The notes under the pieces are model-generated. The model saw only the letters and a list, made by a program, of their open reading frames with translations, was not told the DNA's origin and searched no databases. 64,000 bases of DNA. Source: Maribellus sp. YY47 (GTDB lineage Bacteria; Bacteroidota; Bacteroidia; Bacteroidales; Prolixibacteraceae). This document shows, in pieces, positions 37,916 through 45,251 of the stretch (within the stretch, counting starts at the first letter, position 1; each line of letters starts with the position of its first letter). The translations under genes were made by a program, and so were the position numbers. The stretch spans positions 1 to 64,000 of the forward strand of contig NZ_JALGYW010000024.1 in NCBI RefSeq assembly GCF_023111095.1. Reading direction: 5' to 3'.

Positions 37916-38641
37916 CTAAACCTCTTCCGGCTCATCCTTTTTATTGCGGCCCTTGCGTTGTTCCACAATGGTATTGTATTTCTCAACGCGTTTGTTCAGC
38001 TCTTTTATAAAACCTTCGTAGGTTTCGGGGCCGTTTACCAGCGCCAGTGCATCAATCAGGCGGGTAATATCGTCGTAGGTGGCATCGAGCTGTTTACGGG
38101 CATCTTTCATTTTTAAAGGATTTTTTGTGGCTTCCTCGGTGTAGCGTTCGTCGAGCAGGGCTTCAAAAGCGGTGTTCCGGGCCTTCAGTTCGCTTACCCA
38201 GTCGGCAATGTCCAGCGTGGCTACATCGGCTGCATGCTGGTTTTCGAGATCGCTCACCAGTGATTTCAGGGCAGCCGTTTCTTCGTTATAACCTTTGTTT
38301 GAAATATCTCCAAAACTGTCGAGTAAAACGCTGGTGCGACGGGCAGCTTCGGCCACTGCAGGGTTAAAATGTTTTTCGGCTCCTTTTACCGTGTCTTTTA
38401 ACCCGCTAAACAGCAAATCACGCTGTGTGTCGGCATCGGCAATGGGGCCTGTGAGTAGGCTTTTCTGCAAGAGGTCGAGCACCTCTCCCTCGGCGGCAAA
38501 AGCAGCTTCGTAAGCCGGGTAAAACCGCTGAATACCCAGCGCCTCGGCAGTAAACCTGAGTACCAGGTCGTTTGTTTCGTTGTGAAAACTGTAGTGTTCT
38601 TCGTTGCGCAAACGGCTCAAGTCAATTTTTTGAATTTCCAT
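37916..38641 (-). CDS. DUF6261-like protein
   Basis: A 241-residue, mostly helical protein beginning MEIQKIDLSRLRNEEHYSFH, the start typical, from memory, of the DUF6261 family found in Bacteroidota. It is acidic overall with a basic end (KGRNKKDEPEEV). No signal peptide is present, so it is probably cytoplasmic. The function of the family is unknown. The start at 38641 is chosen because the longer frame to 38734 only translates the upstream palindromic repeats. Family members are often found near repeats and transposases, as here. Confidence 0.75.
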   Translation of the reverse strand: MEIQKIDLSRLRNEEHYSFHNETNDLVLRFTAEALGIQRFYPAYEAAFAAEGEVLDLLQKSLLTGPIADADTQRDLLFSGLKDTVKGAEKHFNPAVAEAARRTSVLLDSFGDISNKGYNEETAALKSLVSDLENQHAADVATLDIADWVSELKARNTAFEALLDERYTEEATKNPLKMKDARKQLDATYDDITRLIDALALVNGPETYEGFIKELNKRVEKYNTIVEQRKGRNKKDEPEEV

Positions 38642-38678
38642 GATGTGTTGTTTTTGTTTGATTAACCAAATAACTCCT

Positions 38679-38753
38679 CGTGGCTTGCCACGGGGGGCCT
38701 TATATTCTCCCCTGAAATTCAGGGGAGATGTCATCTGTCAACTGACGGATGAC
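38679..38753. repeat. Three stacked intergenic palindromes
   Basis: Three hairpins in a row: CGTGGCTTGCCACG (38679-38692), TCTCCCCTGAA / TTCAGGGGAGA around one A (38706-38728, perfect 11 bp), and GTCATCTGTCA / TGACGGATGAC (38730-38753). They lie just upstream of the DUF6261-like gene. From memory, composite palindromes of this kind recur between genes in Bacteroidota genomes. Confidence 0.7.
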
Positions 38754-38763
38754 AGAGGGGTTA

Positions 38764-38883
38764 AATAAAGAAAATTCGGGTTTCGGCTTTTTTCTGAAAT
38801 AAAGTTGACGTAACCTGCCTGCCGGTAGGCAGGTACTCCCTGGTTTGCTTCGGAGATAGTCAATTTTAAGAATTTTCTTTATT
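38764..38883. repeat. 120-bp MITE-like element with 14-bp inverted ends
   Basis: AATAAAGAAAATTC (38764-38777) and its exact reverse complement (38870-38883) flank about 92 bases. Inside is a near-palindrome ACCTGCCTGCCGGTAGGCAGGT (38813-38834) and a partly matching pair AAAGTTGAC / GTCAATTTT. No target duplication was found at the ends. It has no coding capacity. It could be a nonautonomous mobile element or a large structured RNA end. Confidence 0.6.
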
Positions 38884-38944
38884 ATTAGTTGAGTTATATA
38901 GTACAGTCTTTAGCAGACTGTTTGTTTTTTTTGGGATTGATCAT

Positions 38945-39196
38945 TTTTGGGAAGCCCCGAAAGGCTGCCCGCGATCCGTTTCTATGTTTCGGAAGTTCCC
39001 GAAAGCCCGAACCGGGGTAAAAACAGCTGAGCCGGAAGCTCCGAAAGTGTCAACTTTGGCCGGGGCTGGGTTTCGGACATTCCCGAAAGCTTGTTCCTCT
39101 GCGGATTCTGCTTTTCGGAACGTTCCGACAGCTTATTTTCGGTTCAATTCTCATTTTCGGAACGTTCCGGCGGCCCCTTGCTGCCGCACGATTGCA
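38945..39196. repeat. Six degenerate 42-bp tandem repeats
   Basis: Units start at 38945, 38987, 39029, 39071, 39113 and 39155, exactly 42 bases apart. Each has a roughly 20-base core with the consensus TTTCGGAACGTTCCGAAAGC, itself an imperfect palindrome, and about 22 variable bases. The best core (39116-39129, TCGGAACGTTCCGA) is a perfect 14-bp palindrome. The plus-strand frame stays open through all units and reads FRKFPKA, FRTFPKA, FRNVPTA, FRNVPAA at 14-residue spacing from an ATG at 38984 (79 codons to 39223). Whether this is translated is unknown. The core is too degenerate and the spacers too short for CRISPR. Confidence 0.8.
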
Positions 39197-39203
39197 TCGT
39201 GTG
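39183..39203. repeat. REP-like palindrome at the 3' side of the RAYT gene
   Basis: CCGCACGATTGCATCGTGTGG contains the palindrome CACGATTGCATCGTG. It starts inside the last 42-bp repeat unit and ends 3 bases before the stop of the transposase gene. An inverted copy lies on the other side of that gene. Confidence 0.75.
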
Positions 39204-39206
39204 GTA

Positions 39207-39761
39207 TTATTTTACAACAATAACATCCTCTAAAATACCTTTCTCGCCGGCATAATCTGCAGCGCTGCTATACCGATAATCTTCGGCCCTGAAAACCAGC
39301 CCTTCCTCTAGCGGGTTTTGATGGATGTAGTTTATTTTTTCGTCGATTACCTTATTACCCCAAAGCTCTATCGGCTTATTATCGTGTCGCCAGAATTGAT
39401 ATCCCTTTACGTTGGAAGCTTTATTGCCTGCTTCTGAAAACCGGTTCAACAAAAAGTCCTTCCTGCTTTCCTGAGGATTACTGGCAATGGCTTTGACCAC
39501 GGCTTTGCTGCTGAACCGTTTAAAATCGCCAAGTAACAGTTCTGGCTTTTGTTCGCTGGCGCTGCGAAAGATCAGATGCATGTGATTACTCATAATGCAC
39601 CACGCAAAAATTTCCATTCCTTTTTTGAGTTGACAATAACGCAAACTGTCAATCAAAATGGCTTTGTATTCATTCCTGGTAAAAACATCTAACCATTCAA
39701 CAACGGCGAAGCTTACAAAATATACACCTTCAGGATTATGAAATTTGTAATTGCGACTCAT
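39207..39761 (-). CDS. REP-associated tyrosine transposase (RAYT)
   Basis: A 184-residue Y1-transposase-like protein. The metal-binding HUH motif is in CIMSNHMHLIF (about residue 61-71) and the likely catalytic Tyr is in VIDEKINYIHQNP (about residue 150). The start YKFHNPEGVYFVSFAVVEW and the YRYSSAADYAG end are typical of the group. RAYTs are single-copy relatives of IS200 transposases that act on REP palindromes, and this gene is bracketed by inverted palindromes. The start ATG at 39761 is used; a TTG at 39776 is possible. It is complete, with no frame damage. Confidence 0.9.
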   Translation of the reverse strand: MSRNYKFHNPEGVYFVSFAVVEWLDVFTRNEYKAILIDSLRYCQLKKGMEIFAWCIMSNHMHLIFRSASEQKPELLLGDFKRFSSKAVVKAIASNPQESRKDFLLNRFSEAGNKASNVKGYQFWRHDNKPIELWGNKVIDEKINYIHQNPLEEGLVFRAEDYRYSSAADYAGEKGILEDVIVVK

Positions 39762-39814
39762 TTTAGCAGGATGCAATGTTTTAGAATTACTATAAGTCAG
39801 GAATCTTTTTCAAA

Positions 39815-39836
39815 CCACGCGATGCAATCGCGCGGG
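39815..39836. repeat. REP-like palindrome at the 5' side of the RAYT gene
   Basis: CCACGCGATGCAATCGCGCGGG is the reverse complement of the copy at 39183-39203 apart from compensating changes in the stem (CG in place of AT at one paired position). The paired change suggests that the hairpin, not just the sequence, is conserved. Confidence 0.75.
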
Positions 39837-39856
39837 AGCGGGGGTTATCGTATTTT

Positions 39857-40312
39857 TCATTTGGTGTCTTTTTTCAATTTCATATATTTTTGACTTTCAT
39901 AATATAATTTTAACTCATCTTCTTTTACTTCAAATTCATATATCTTGATTATTAGACTTAAAAATTGTTGTCCCCATTCTGTATCTCCTCCAATTAAAGT
40001 TTTCATGCCATGAGTTGAGAATATAATTTTACGTTCTTCATCAACAACATATTTTGCATCTTCTACCATATTTGATACAGAATAAGCGACCATCCTACCA
40101 TTATCGAATATCACATAGGAAGATTTTGGTTCAGAGTTAGGCTCGGATGTAAATTCATTAGTTGAATCATCACCAAAACCTATAAGTATCCATTTTCCGT
40201 TTAATACCGACTGAGAAACATCTTCTTTTTCACAGCCTGCTCCCAGAAAAAGCACACCAAGTGGCAGCAAGAGTAGCATAAGCGTAAATCGTTTTAATTT
40301 TTTTGATTTCAT
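39857..40312 (-). CDS. Small lipoprotein, lipocalin-like
   Basis: A 151-residue lipoprotein with the signal MKSKKLKRFTLMLLLLPLGV and lipobox FLGAGC (Cys27). After an acidic linker, LNGKWILIGFGDDS followed by alternating strands (SSYVIFDNGRMVAYS, LKLYYESQKYMKL) suggests a small beta-barrel of the lipocalin-like/META type. The function is unknown. The signal peptide and the upstream 235 bases closely resemble those of the lipoprotein gene at 43036-43440, while the mature parts differ, so the two genes share a duplicated front end. Confidence 0.7.
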   Translation of the reverse strand: MKSKKLKRFTLMLLLLPLGVLFLGAGCEKEDVSQSVLNGKWILIGFGDDSTNEFTSEPNSEPKSSYVIFDNGRMVAYSVSNMVEDAKYVVDEERKIIFSTHGMKTLIGGDTEWGQQFLSLIIKIYEFEVKEDELKLYYESQKYMKLKKDTK

Positions 40313-40318
40313 TTTTCA

Positions 40319-40553
40319 TGTATTTAGTAAGTAATTAGTACAAAGTACATTTTCGTATCCATGGTAACGGCAGTTACCTTGTAATAGAGAAGAGAGGTTT
40401 GTTCTACACACTTAGCAGGTTGGAACTGCTTAGCGCATCATTTCAGGTTTTAATTCCTGGCTGTGCTACGGGGCGTTTTTCATGGGAGGTAGTTTTAGTT
40501 TGCTTGATTAACAGATGTTTGAAAATAATAAAAGGTTGCGTGCTCGGCAATAT
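40319..40553 (-). repeat. Duplicated leader, copy 1
   Basis: Upstream region of the lipoprotein gene at 39857-40312. It matches bases 43441-43683 over almost its whole length. The match is strongest in the distal half, for example ACGCATCATTTCAGGTTTTA-like and TTGCTTGATTAACAGATGTT blocks. A GTACAAAGTAC palindrome is kept about 30 bases before each start codon. It could carry a promoter and leader. This copy also has a GGTAAC/GTTACC hairpin. Confidence 0.8.
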
Positions 40554-40586
40554 ATTTTCGATTTATTTCAAAGGGTGAATCCCTGT

Positions 40587-43048
40587 TTACTTCTTCACCA
40601 CCAGTTTCGCGGTAAGCATCTCATCCTTGTATTTTACGCGTACCATATAAACTCCTTCTTTCCAGCTTTGGGTATTAATGGTGGCGCTGCTGCCTTTCAA
40701 CTTCTGTTTTTTCATTTTCAGGCTTTGCATGCTATCGTACACTTCGAGATCCCATTCTGCAGTTTCGTCGAAGGCTGTTTCGACAGAGGCCGATTTTAAT
40801 AAATTCTCTTCTGGATTGCCTTGTTCAACGCTAATGGTGGTTTCTCCTACCGTTGGGTTGGGGCTAAATGCCAGGTAATAACCATAACAAGTAGCAGTAG
40901 TGAACTGTAGGGAAGGAGCGCTGTAATTTCCCCAACCACACGTATTTTTTGCTTTGACCTTCACATTCACATACCCGTTCACACTCCCGTAGGGTTTACT
41001 GATCTGCACATCCTGCATTGGTATCGCCGGATAGAGCTCCATTGGGTGCTGGATTACCTGCCAATAATTAGAGCCATCATCAAAAACGCTCCATGAATAC
41101 TCCTGAATACTTCCTGTTGCATCCCAACTAACTTTTCCGTCGTTGGGCATATCTTCGCATAAGACCATTGATCCGGGGTAATTAGGCCCGATGTTAATAA
41201 AATCGATGTAAGCAGGGTCAGGAGTGCCTACCCAAACATTTTTACGGGGTAAAGTAATATTTCCGCAACCGGTAGTAATAGTTGGCTGAACCCACCCTTC
41301 TCCGGAACCATTAGCCGTAAAAGTTCCTGTTGGGTTTTCAGTTAGGTTACTTGACTCGTTCCAGAAAACAGTAGTTCCTGGAGGCGGATTGTTGATCGTA
41401 AATGCAGCACCTGAGCATACAGTGGAGGGACCAGAGATAGGATTGTACCCCATAAAGTCAAACCGAATATTGTTTCCTGATTCAACAATATTTTCTATTG
41501 GTTTATTGGTATTTACTACTGGGGAATATGTTCGAGAGTTTGGTGTTGTATTGTCTCCGAATGACGAATTGCACGAACTCCCAGGAAATAAATCACCATC
41601 ATCACCTCTATTGGTATTATTATCTAAATCAAGGTTACCATCAGCTTCTTCCAAATCAACTCCCTTTAAATTTTCATCGGCATTAACATCATTAGCATCG
41701 ATATGTGATGTTGTAGTTTTTGTAGTGTTAATATGCCAAATGGCCAACCCCGCACCATCTAATCCAACATCGAAACCAACAAGTTGCCTGTTTTCCAACA
41801 AAAAATATTCATTTGCATGTGGTGTATTAACTCTATAAATAATGTTGTTCTCGGCACAATTAGGCATAGATATCGTGCCCGGAGAAGACAATAAAACCGG
41901 AGATGAATAATTTAAGAACACTTTACTCCATGCCGATAAATTTGCCGGATAGAAACCTAGGTCGTTCCAACCACCGGTTCCCATTAGCCCCCAATCCCCA
42001 ATACCTCAGAGTCTCCATTACTTATATTGGTATCATATAAATCAGGTAAGCCCAAAAGGTGTCCGAATTCATGACAAACTGTGCCGATTGTGGCTATGTA
42101 ACTTCCAAAGTTAAATCTTAACTCCGGGACTATGGCATAGTCTTTTATTGTTACCCCATCATAAGTTCGTTGGTCACTACTACTAAGTGTACCCTGTTTT
42201 GCCCATATCGTATTATCGCCACCACCTGCTTCTTCTCCATATCCTGCATGTACAATAATTACCCCGTCAACATAACCGTCATTGTCATTGTCAAACTCAG
42301 AAAAATCTACACCGCCGTTTTCTGCGGCATCAATTGCTTCCTTAGCCAATTCTCTGTGATTAACATCGCGTATTTCATCTTCATCGTTATTCCCTCCATA
42401 ATAGGCTAAACTGTCAGATGCGTGATACCATCCATGGATTGTACTGTTTACGGTTAAATTGCCATAAGAACTTTCTAACCAGAAATCCTTAAAGCTTCCG
42501 CTTCCGCCATAATTTGTTTGATTCATAAGGTTGGTAAAATTACCTGATGAAATTTGAAATGATAGATCAGCAAAATCAATAAGAAGTACCAATAACTTTC
42601 TCGTTCCGGTCACCGGAAAGTCAGCTACTGAGTATGAATTGGAGCTACTCACATATCTTTTTGAAGATTTTAGTTTAACAGCCTCATTGTATTTTGTACA
42701 CCTTGAACTAAGCAAATTCATCTCCTCTCCGTTCCTATCTTTTTTGTTCTTTGCTAAAATTCCCGTAGATGTTCTCTTTCCCAGGTTATCAATGATGGCA
42801 TACTCAAGTTTTCCATCTTTATTTTCAACCAGTGGATATCCATCAGTTGTAATAGTTATCGAAGAAAGCTCATCTCCCCTAATAAAGCATTTAAGGAAAT
42901 AATTTTTCTGCTGTTCTCTCATTATCGTATCAGGATATGCAGGGCAGTTTAGAACACTTTGTGCGGTAGCTTGCGCAGAAAACAGGCTGAAGCAAACCAA
43001 CAGAAAAACATACCATATTTTTAATGAACTACCTATTATTTTTCCCAT
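40587..43048 (-). pseudogene. M6-family metalloprotease with C-terminal sorting domain, frameshifted
   Basis: Two adjoining frames make one protein. 43048-41984 (354 codons) has a signal peptide, a propeptide-like part and the zinc site HEFGHLLGLPDLYD (His326, Glu327, His330). It then breaks off at SEVLGIGG. The next frame, 41984-40587, continues with MGTGGWNDLGFYPANLSAWSK, the block that normally follows, and ends with a T9SS type A sorting-like domain (FSPNPTVGETTISVE, GVYMVRVKY). Adding one G near 42004-42005 restores SEGIGDWGLMGTGGWN. The disruption is a single-base deletion or a sequencing error. The intact enzyme would be a secreted, surface-attached protease like immune inhibitor A. 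Confidence 0.85.
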
Positions 43049-43440
43049 AATGTTTCAATTTTTTGAGCGTTATTAAAAAAGGTTGAACAACTATCTAAAC
43101 CGGGAGCTTGATTCCCTCCACAAGTATATTTTTTAGTTCCATCACAGTTGAGAATTGATGTGCCAGGATAGTCATAAACTGAACTAAGTTTAATTGTAGT
43201 TACAATATAGTCTGCATCATCAAGACGATACAGGTCAATTATAGCAGAAGTTATCTCGGAATTGGTTTGCAATGCGTTCTTCTTTGATTTTAACCAATCA
43301 AGATTGACAAATGGATTTTCTATTCCGCAAACTGGAATGGTATTTTCTTCTTTTTCATCACAGCCTGTTTCCAGCAATACCACAAAAAGCGGCAACAGGA
43401 GAAGAAAGGTTGCTAATAATCTTAATTTTTTCGATTTCAT
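43036..43440 (-). CDS. Small lipoprotein upstream of the M6 protease
   Basis: A 134-residue lipoprotein: signal MKSKKLRLLATFLLLLPLFV, lipobox VLLETGC (Cys27). The mature part has NPFVNLDWLKSKKNAL, then a Tyr/Asp-rich strand region, a Cys-containing YTCGG loop and a C-terminal IETLWEK. This layout resembles small Bacteroidota lipoproteins with an NPxxxLxWLK motif (possibly DUF6970; not verified). Four cysteines in the mature part may form disulfides. Its stop overlaps the protease start by 13 bases, so the two are translationally coupled, which suggests an inhibitor or helper of the protease. The start at 43440 excludes a 41-codon extension into the leader. Confidence 0.75.
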   Translation of the reverse strand: MKSKKLRLLATFLLLLPLFVVLLETGCDEKEENTIPVCGIENPFVNLDWLKSKKNALQTNSEITSAIIDLYRLDDADYIVTTIKLSSVYDYPGTSILNCDGTKKYTCGGNQAPGLDSCSTFFNNAQKIETLWEK

Positions 43441-43683
43441 GTTTAAAGAATTTAGTAGTGAGTAATAAGTACAAAGTACTTTTTCGTATTCCGGGTTACC
43501 GTGGTTGCTGGGTAGTAGAGTATTGAGGTTCGGTTCTACGCGTTTAGTAGTTTGGAACTGCAACGCATCATTTCAGGTTTTAATTTCTGACTGTGCTACG
43601 GGTCGTTTTTCATGGTTGGTAGTTTTTGTTTGCTTGATTAACAGATGTTTAAAAATAATAAAAGGTTGCGTGGCGGGCAATAT
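43441..43683 (-). repeat. Duplicated leader, copy 2
   Basis: Counterpart of 40319-40553, upstream of the lipoprotein gene at 43036-43440. Both copies end at a shared GGCAATAT word beyond which similarity stops. A frame open into this leader is not evidence of coding, because it is not kept in copy 1. Confidence 0.8.
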
Positions 43684-44144
43684 GTTTTGCAGCAGTGGGA
43701 GAAAAGCAGGCGAAAGGATTTGCGGGAGCGGGGGCAAGAGGAGAAACGTTTCGGATGATAGTATCTGACGATTTTTAATAAGAAACATGGAATAAGGAAT
43801 AAGAAATCATGAAATATTGGCCCGCATTATTTCGTTTTCCACACTTTTTTATTCGTTGTTCCTTATTATTTATTTCTTATTTTCTGGCTTCTTTCAAATT
43901 CATATTTGTGTATAAAAGGTAGCTACAAGTAAAGAAAGACGATTGGCAAGTGGATCGAAGCAAATCGAGATCAACTATTTGGGTCGTGGCTTCTTTTGGG
44001 GGCTAATCATCTTTCCCTTCAGGGAAGGGAAAGACAGGAGATAGGGTAAAACAAGCCATAATAAATCAACTTTCATTCTTATGGGTGATTTCCGGGAATC
44101 ATGATTGTTTTATTATCTTCGTCAGTCAAACAGAAATCAAATAC
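43684..44144. other. Noncoding region with inverted repeats upstream of lpxK
   Basis: No gene seen. Bases 43798-43807 and 43872-43881 form a perfect 10-bp inverted repeat (AATAAGAAAT / ATTTCTTATT) inside TTATTCC-type low-complexity sequence. A perfect 10-bp palindrome (CTTTCCCTTC, AGG loop, GAAGGGAAAG) lies at 44011-44033. GCGGGAGCGGGGG at 43722-43734 also occurs at 39832-39844. Confidence 0.5.
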
Positions 44145-45251
44145 ATGTTAAAAATCCTGTTGTATCCTTTTTCCTGGTTGTACGGTCTGGTGGTATTTAT
44201 CCGGAACAATGCTTACGATTTAAATCTCCTGAAATCAAGGGAGTTTGGTGTGCCGGTGATTTCCATTGGGAATATTACCGTTGGGGGAACAGGTAAAACT
44301 CCGCATGTGGAATACCTGGTGGGGTTGTTGAAGGAAAAATACCGGGTGGCGACATTAAGTCGCGGATACAAGCGCAGTACCAAGGGATTTCGTTGGGTGG
44401 AAACAACTTCCACTGCCCTTGAGGTGGGCGACGAGCCTTTGCAGATTAAACACAAGTTTGCCGATGTAACGGTTTCGGTTTGCGAAAACCGCGTGGATGG
44501 TGTGGAGCAATTGCTGAGTACGGACGATGGTATTGTTCCGGATGTGGTGTTGCTCGACGACGCTTTTCAGCATCGCCGGATCACCCCGGGAATCAATATT
44601 TTGCTGATCGACTACAACCGCCCGGTAAAAGATGATCACCTGCTGCCCCTGGGGCGTTTACGCGAAAGTACCCACCAAATGCGGCGGGCCAATATTATTA
44701 TTTTCACCAAGTGCCCCGATGAGGTAACACCCATTATGCGGCGTGTTCTTCAGAACGATGTGGGGCTGCTTCCGTATCAGAGTCTGTATTTCACGAAACT
44801 TGAATATGAAAAACTGGTTCCTGTTTTTGGCGGGAAGCGTCTCGGAAAATCGTTGTACGAAGAGCGTAAATATGCCCTGCTGGTGGTTACCGGAATTGCG
44901 GCGCCACAGCCGATGTTGAATTATTTGGGACGTTTTTCGGGACAGGTGGAAAGCCTTTCGTTTAGCGATCATCATAATTATTCGCACGACGATATTCAGA
45001 AGATTGAAGCCCGGTTTGCATCGATGGATGCAGAAAAAAAGATAATTGTCACAACCGAAAAGGATGCCATGCGTTTGAAAGATAGCGGCTACCTGAGCGA
45101 AGACCTCAAGGCCGTATGGTACTACCTTCCGGTAAAAGTGAGTTTCCTGGAAGAAGAGAAGAAATCGTTTAACAAGAAGATATTAAATTATGTTGGAGAA
45201 AATAAAAGCAACCGCGAATTACATAAAAGAAAGAATTCAGGCCAGTCCTGA
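44145..45251 (+). CDS. lpxK: Tetraacyldisaccharide 4'-kinase
   Basis: A 368-residue membrane-associated enzyme that phosphorylates the 4' position of the lipid A disaccharide, forming lipid IVA. It has an N-terminal membrane-binding helix (about 1-20) and a P-loop in SIGNITVGGTGKTPHVEYL (about 48-60). GYKRSTKGFRWV, VVLLDDAFQHRR and the KCPDE block are conserved. The start at 44145 (MLKILLYPFSWLYG) fits the family; the 20-residue extension upstream does not. The last 62 bases overlap the start of the phosphorylase gene in another frame, so the C-terminal tail (NKSNRELHKRKNSGQS) is longer than usual. Confidence 0.95.
   Translation: MLKILLYPFSWLYGLVVFIRNNAYDLNLLKSREFGVPVISIGNITVGGTGKTPHVEYLVGLLKEKYRVATLSRGYKRSTKGFRWVETTSTALEVGDEPLQIKHKFADVTVSVCENRVDGVEQLLSTDDGIVPDVVLLDDAFQHRRITPGINILLIDYNRPVKDDHLLPLGRLRESTHQMRRANIIIFTKCPDEVTPIMRRVLQNDVGLLPYQSLYFTKLEYEKLVPVFGGKRLGKSLYEERKYALLVVTGIAAPQPMLNYLGRFSGQVESLSFSDHHNYSHDDIQKIEARFASMDAEKKIIVTTEKDAMRLKDSGYLSEDLKAVWYYLPVKVSFLEEEKKSFNKKILNYVGENKSNRELHKRKNSGQS

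Noticed and set aside
38642-38734. N-terminal extension of the DUF6261-like gene
   Set aside because: The extra 31 codons translate palindromic repeats; the family start is at the inner ATG.
38945-39196. CRISPR array
   Set aside because: Period of 42 bases with a degenerate 20-base core and 22-base spacers; the core varies between units and no cas gene is near.
41984-43048. Programmed frameshift in the M6 protease gene
   Set aside because: No slippery heptamer with a downstream structure was seen at the break; a single-base deletion explains it more simply.
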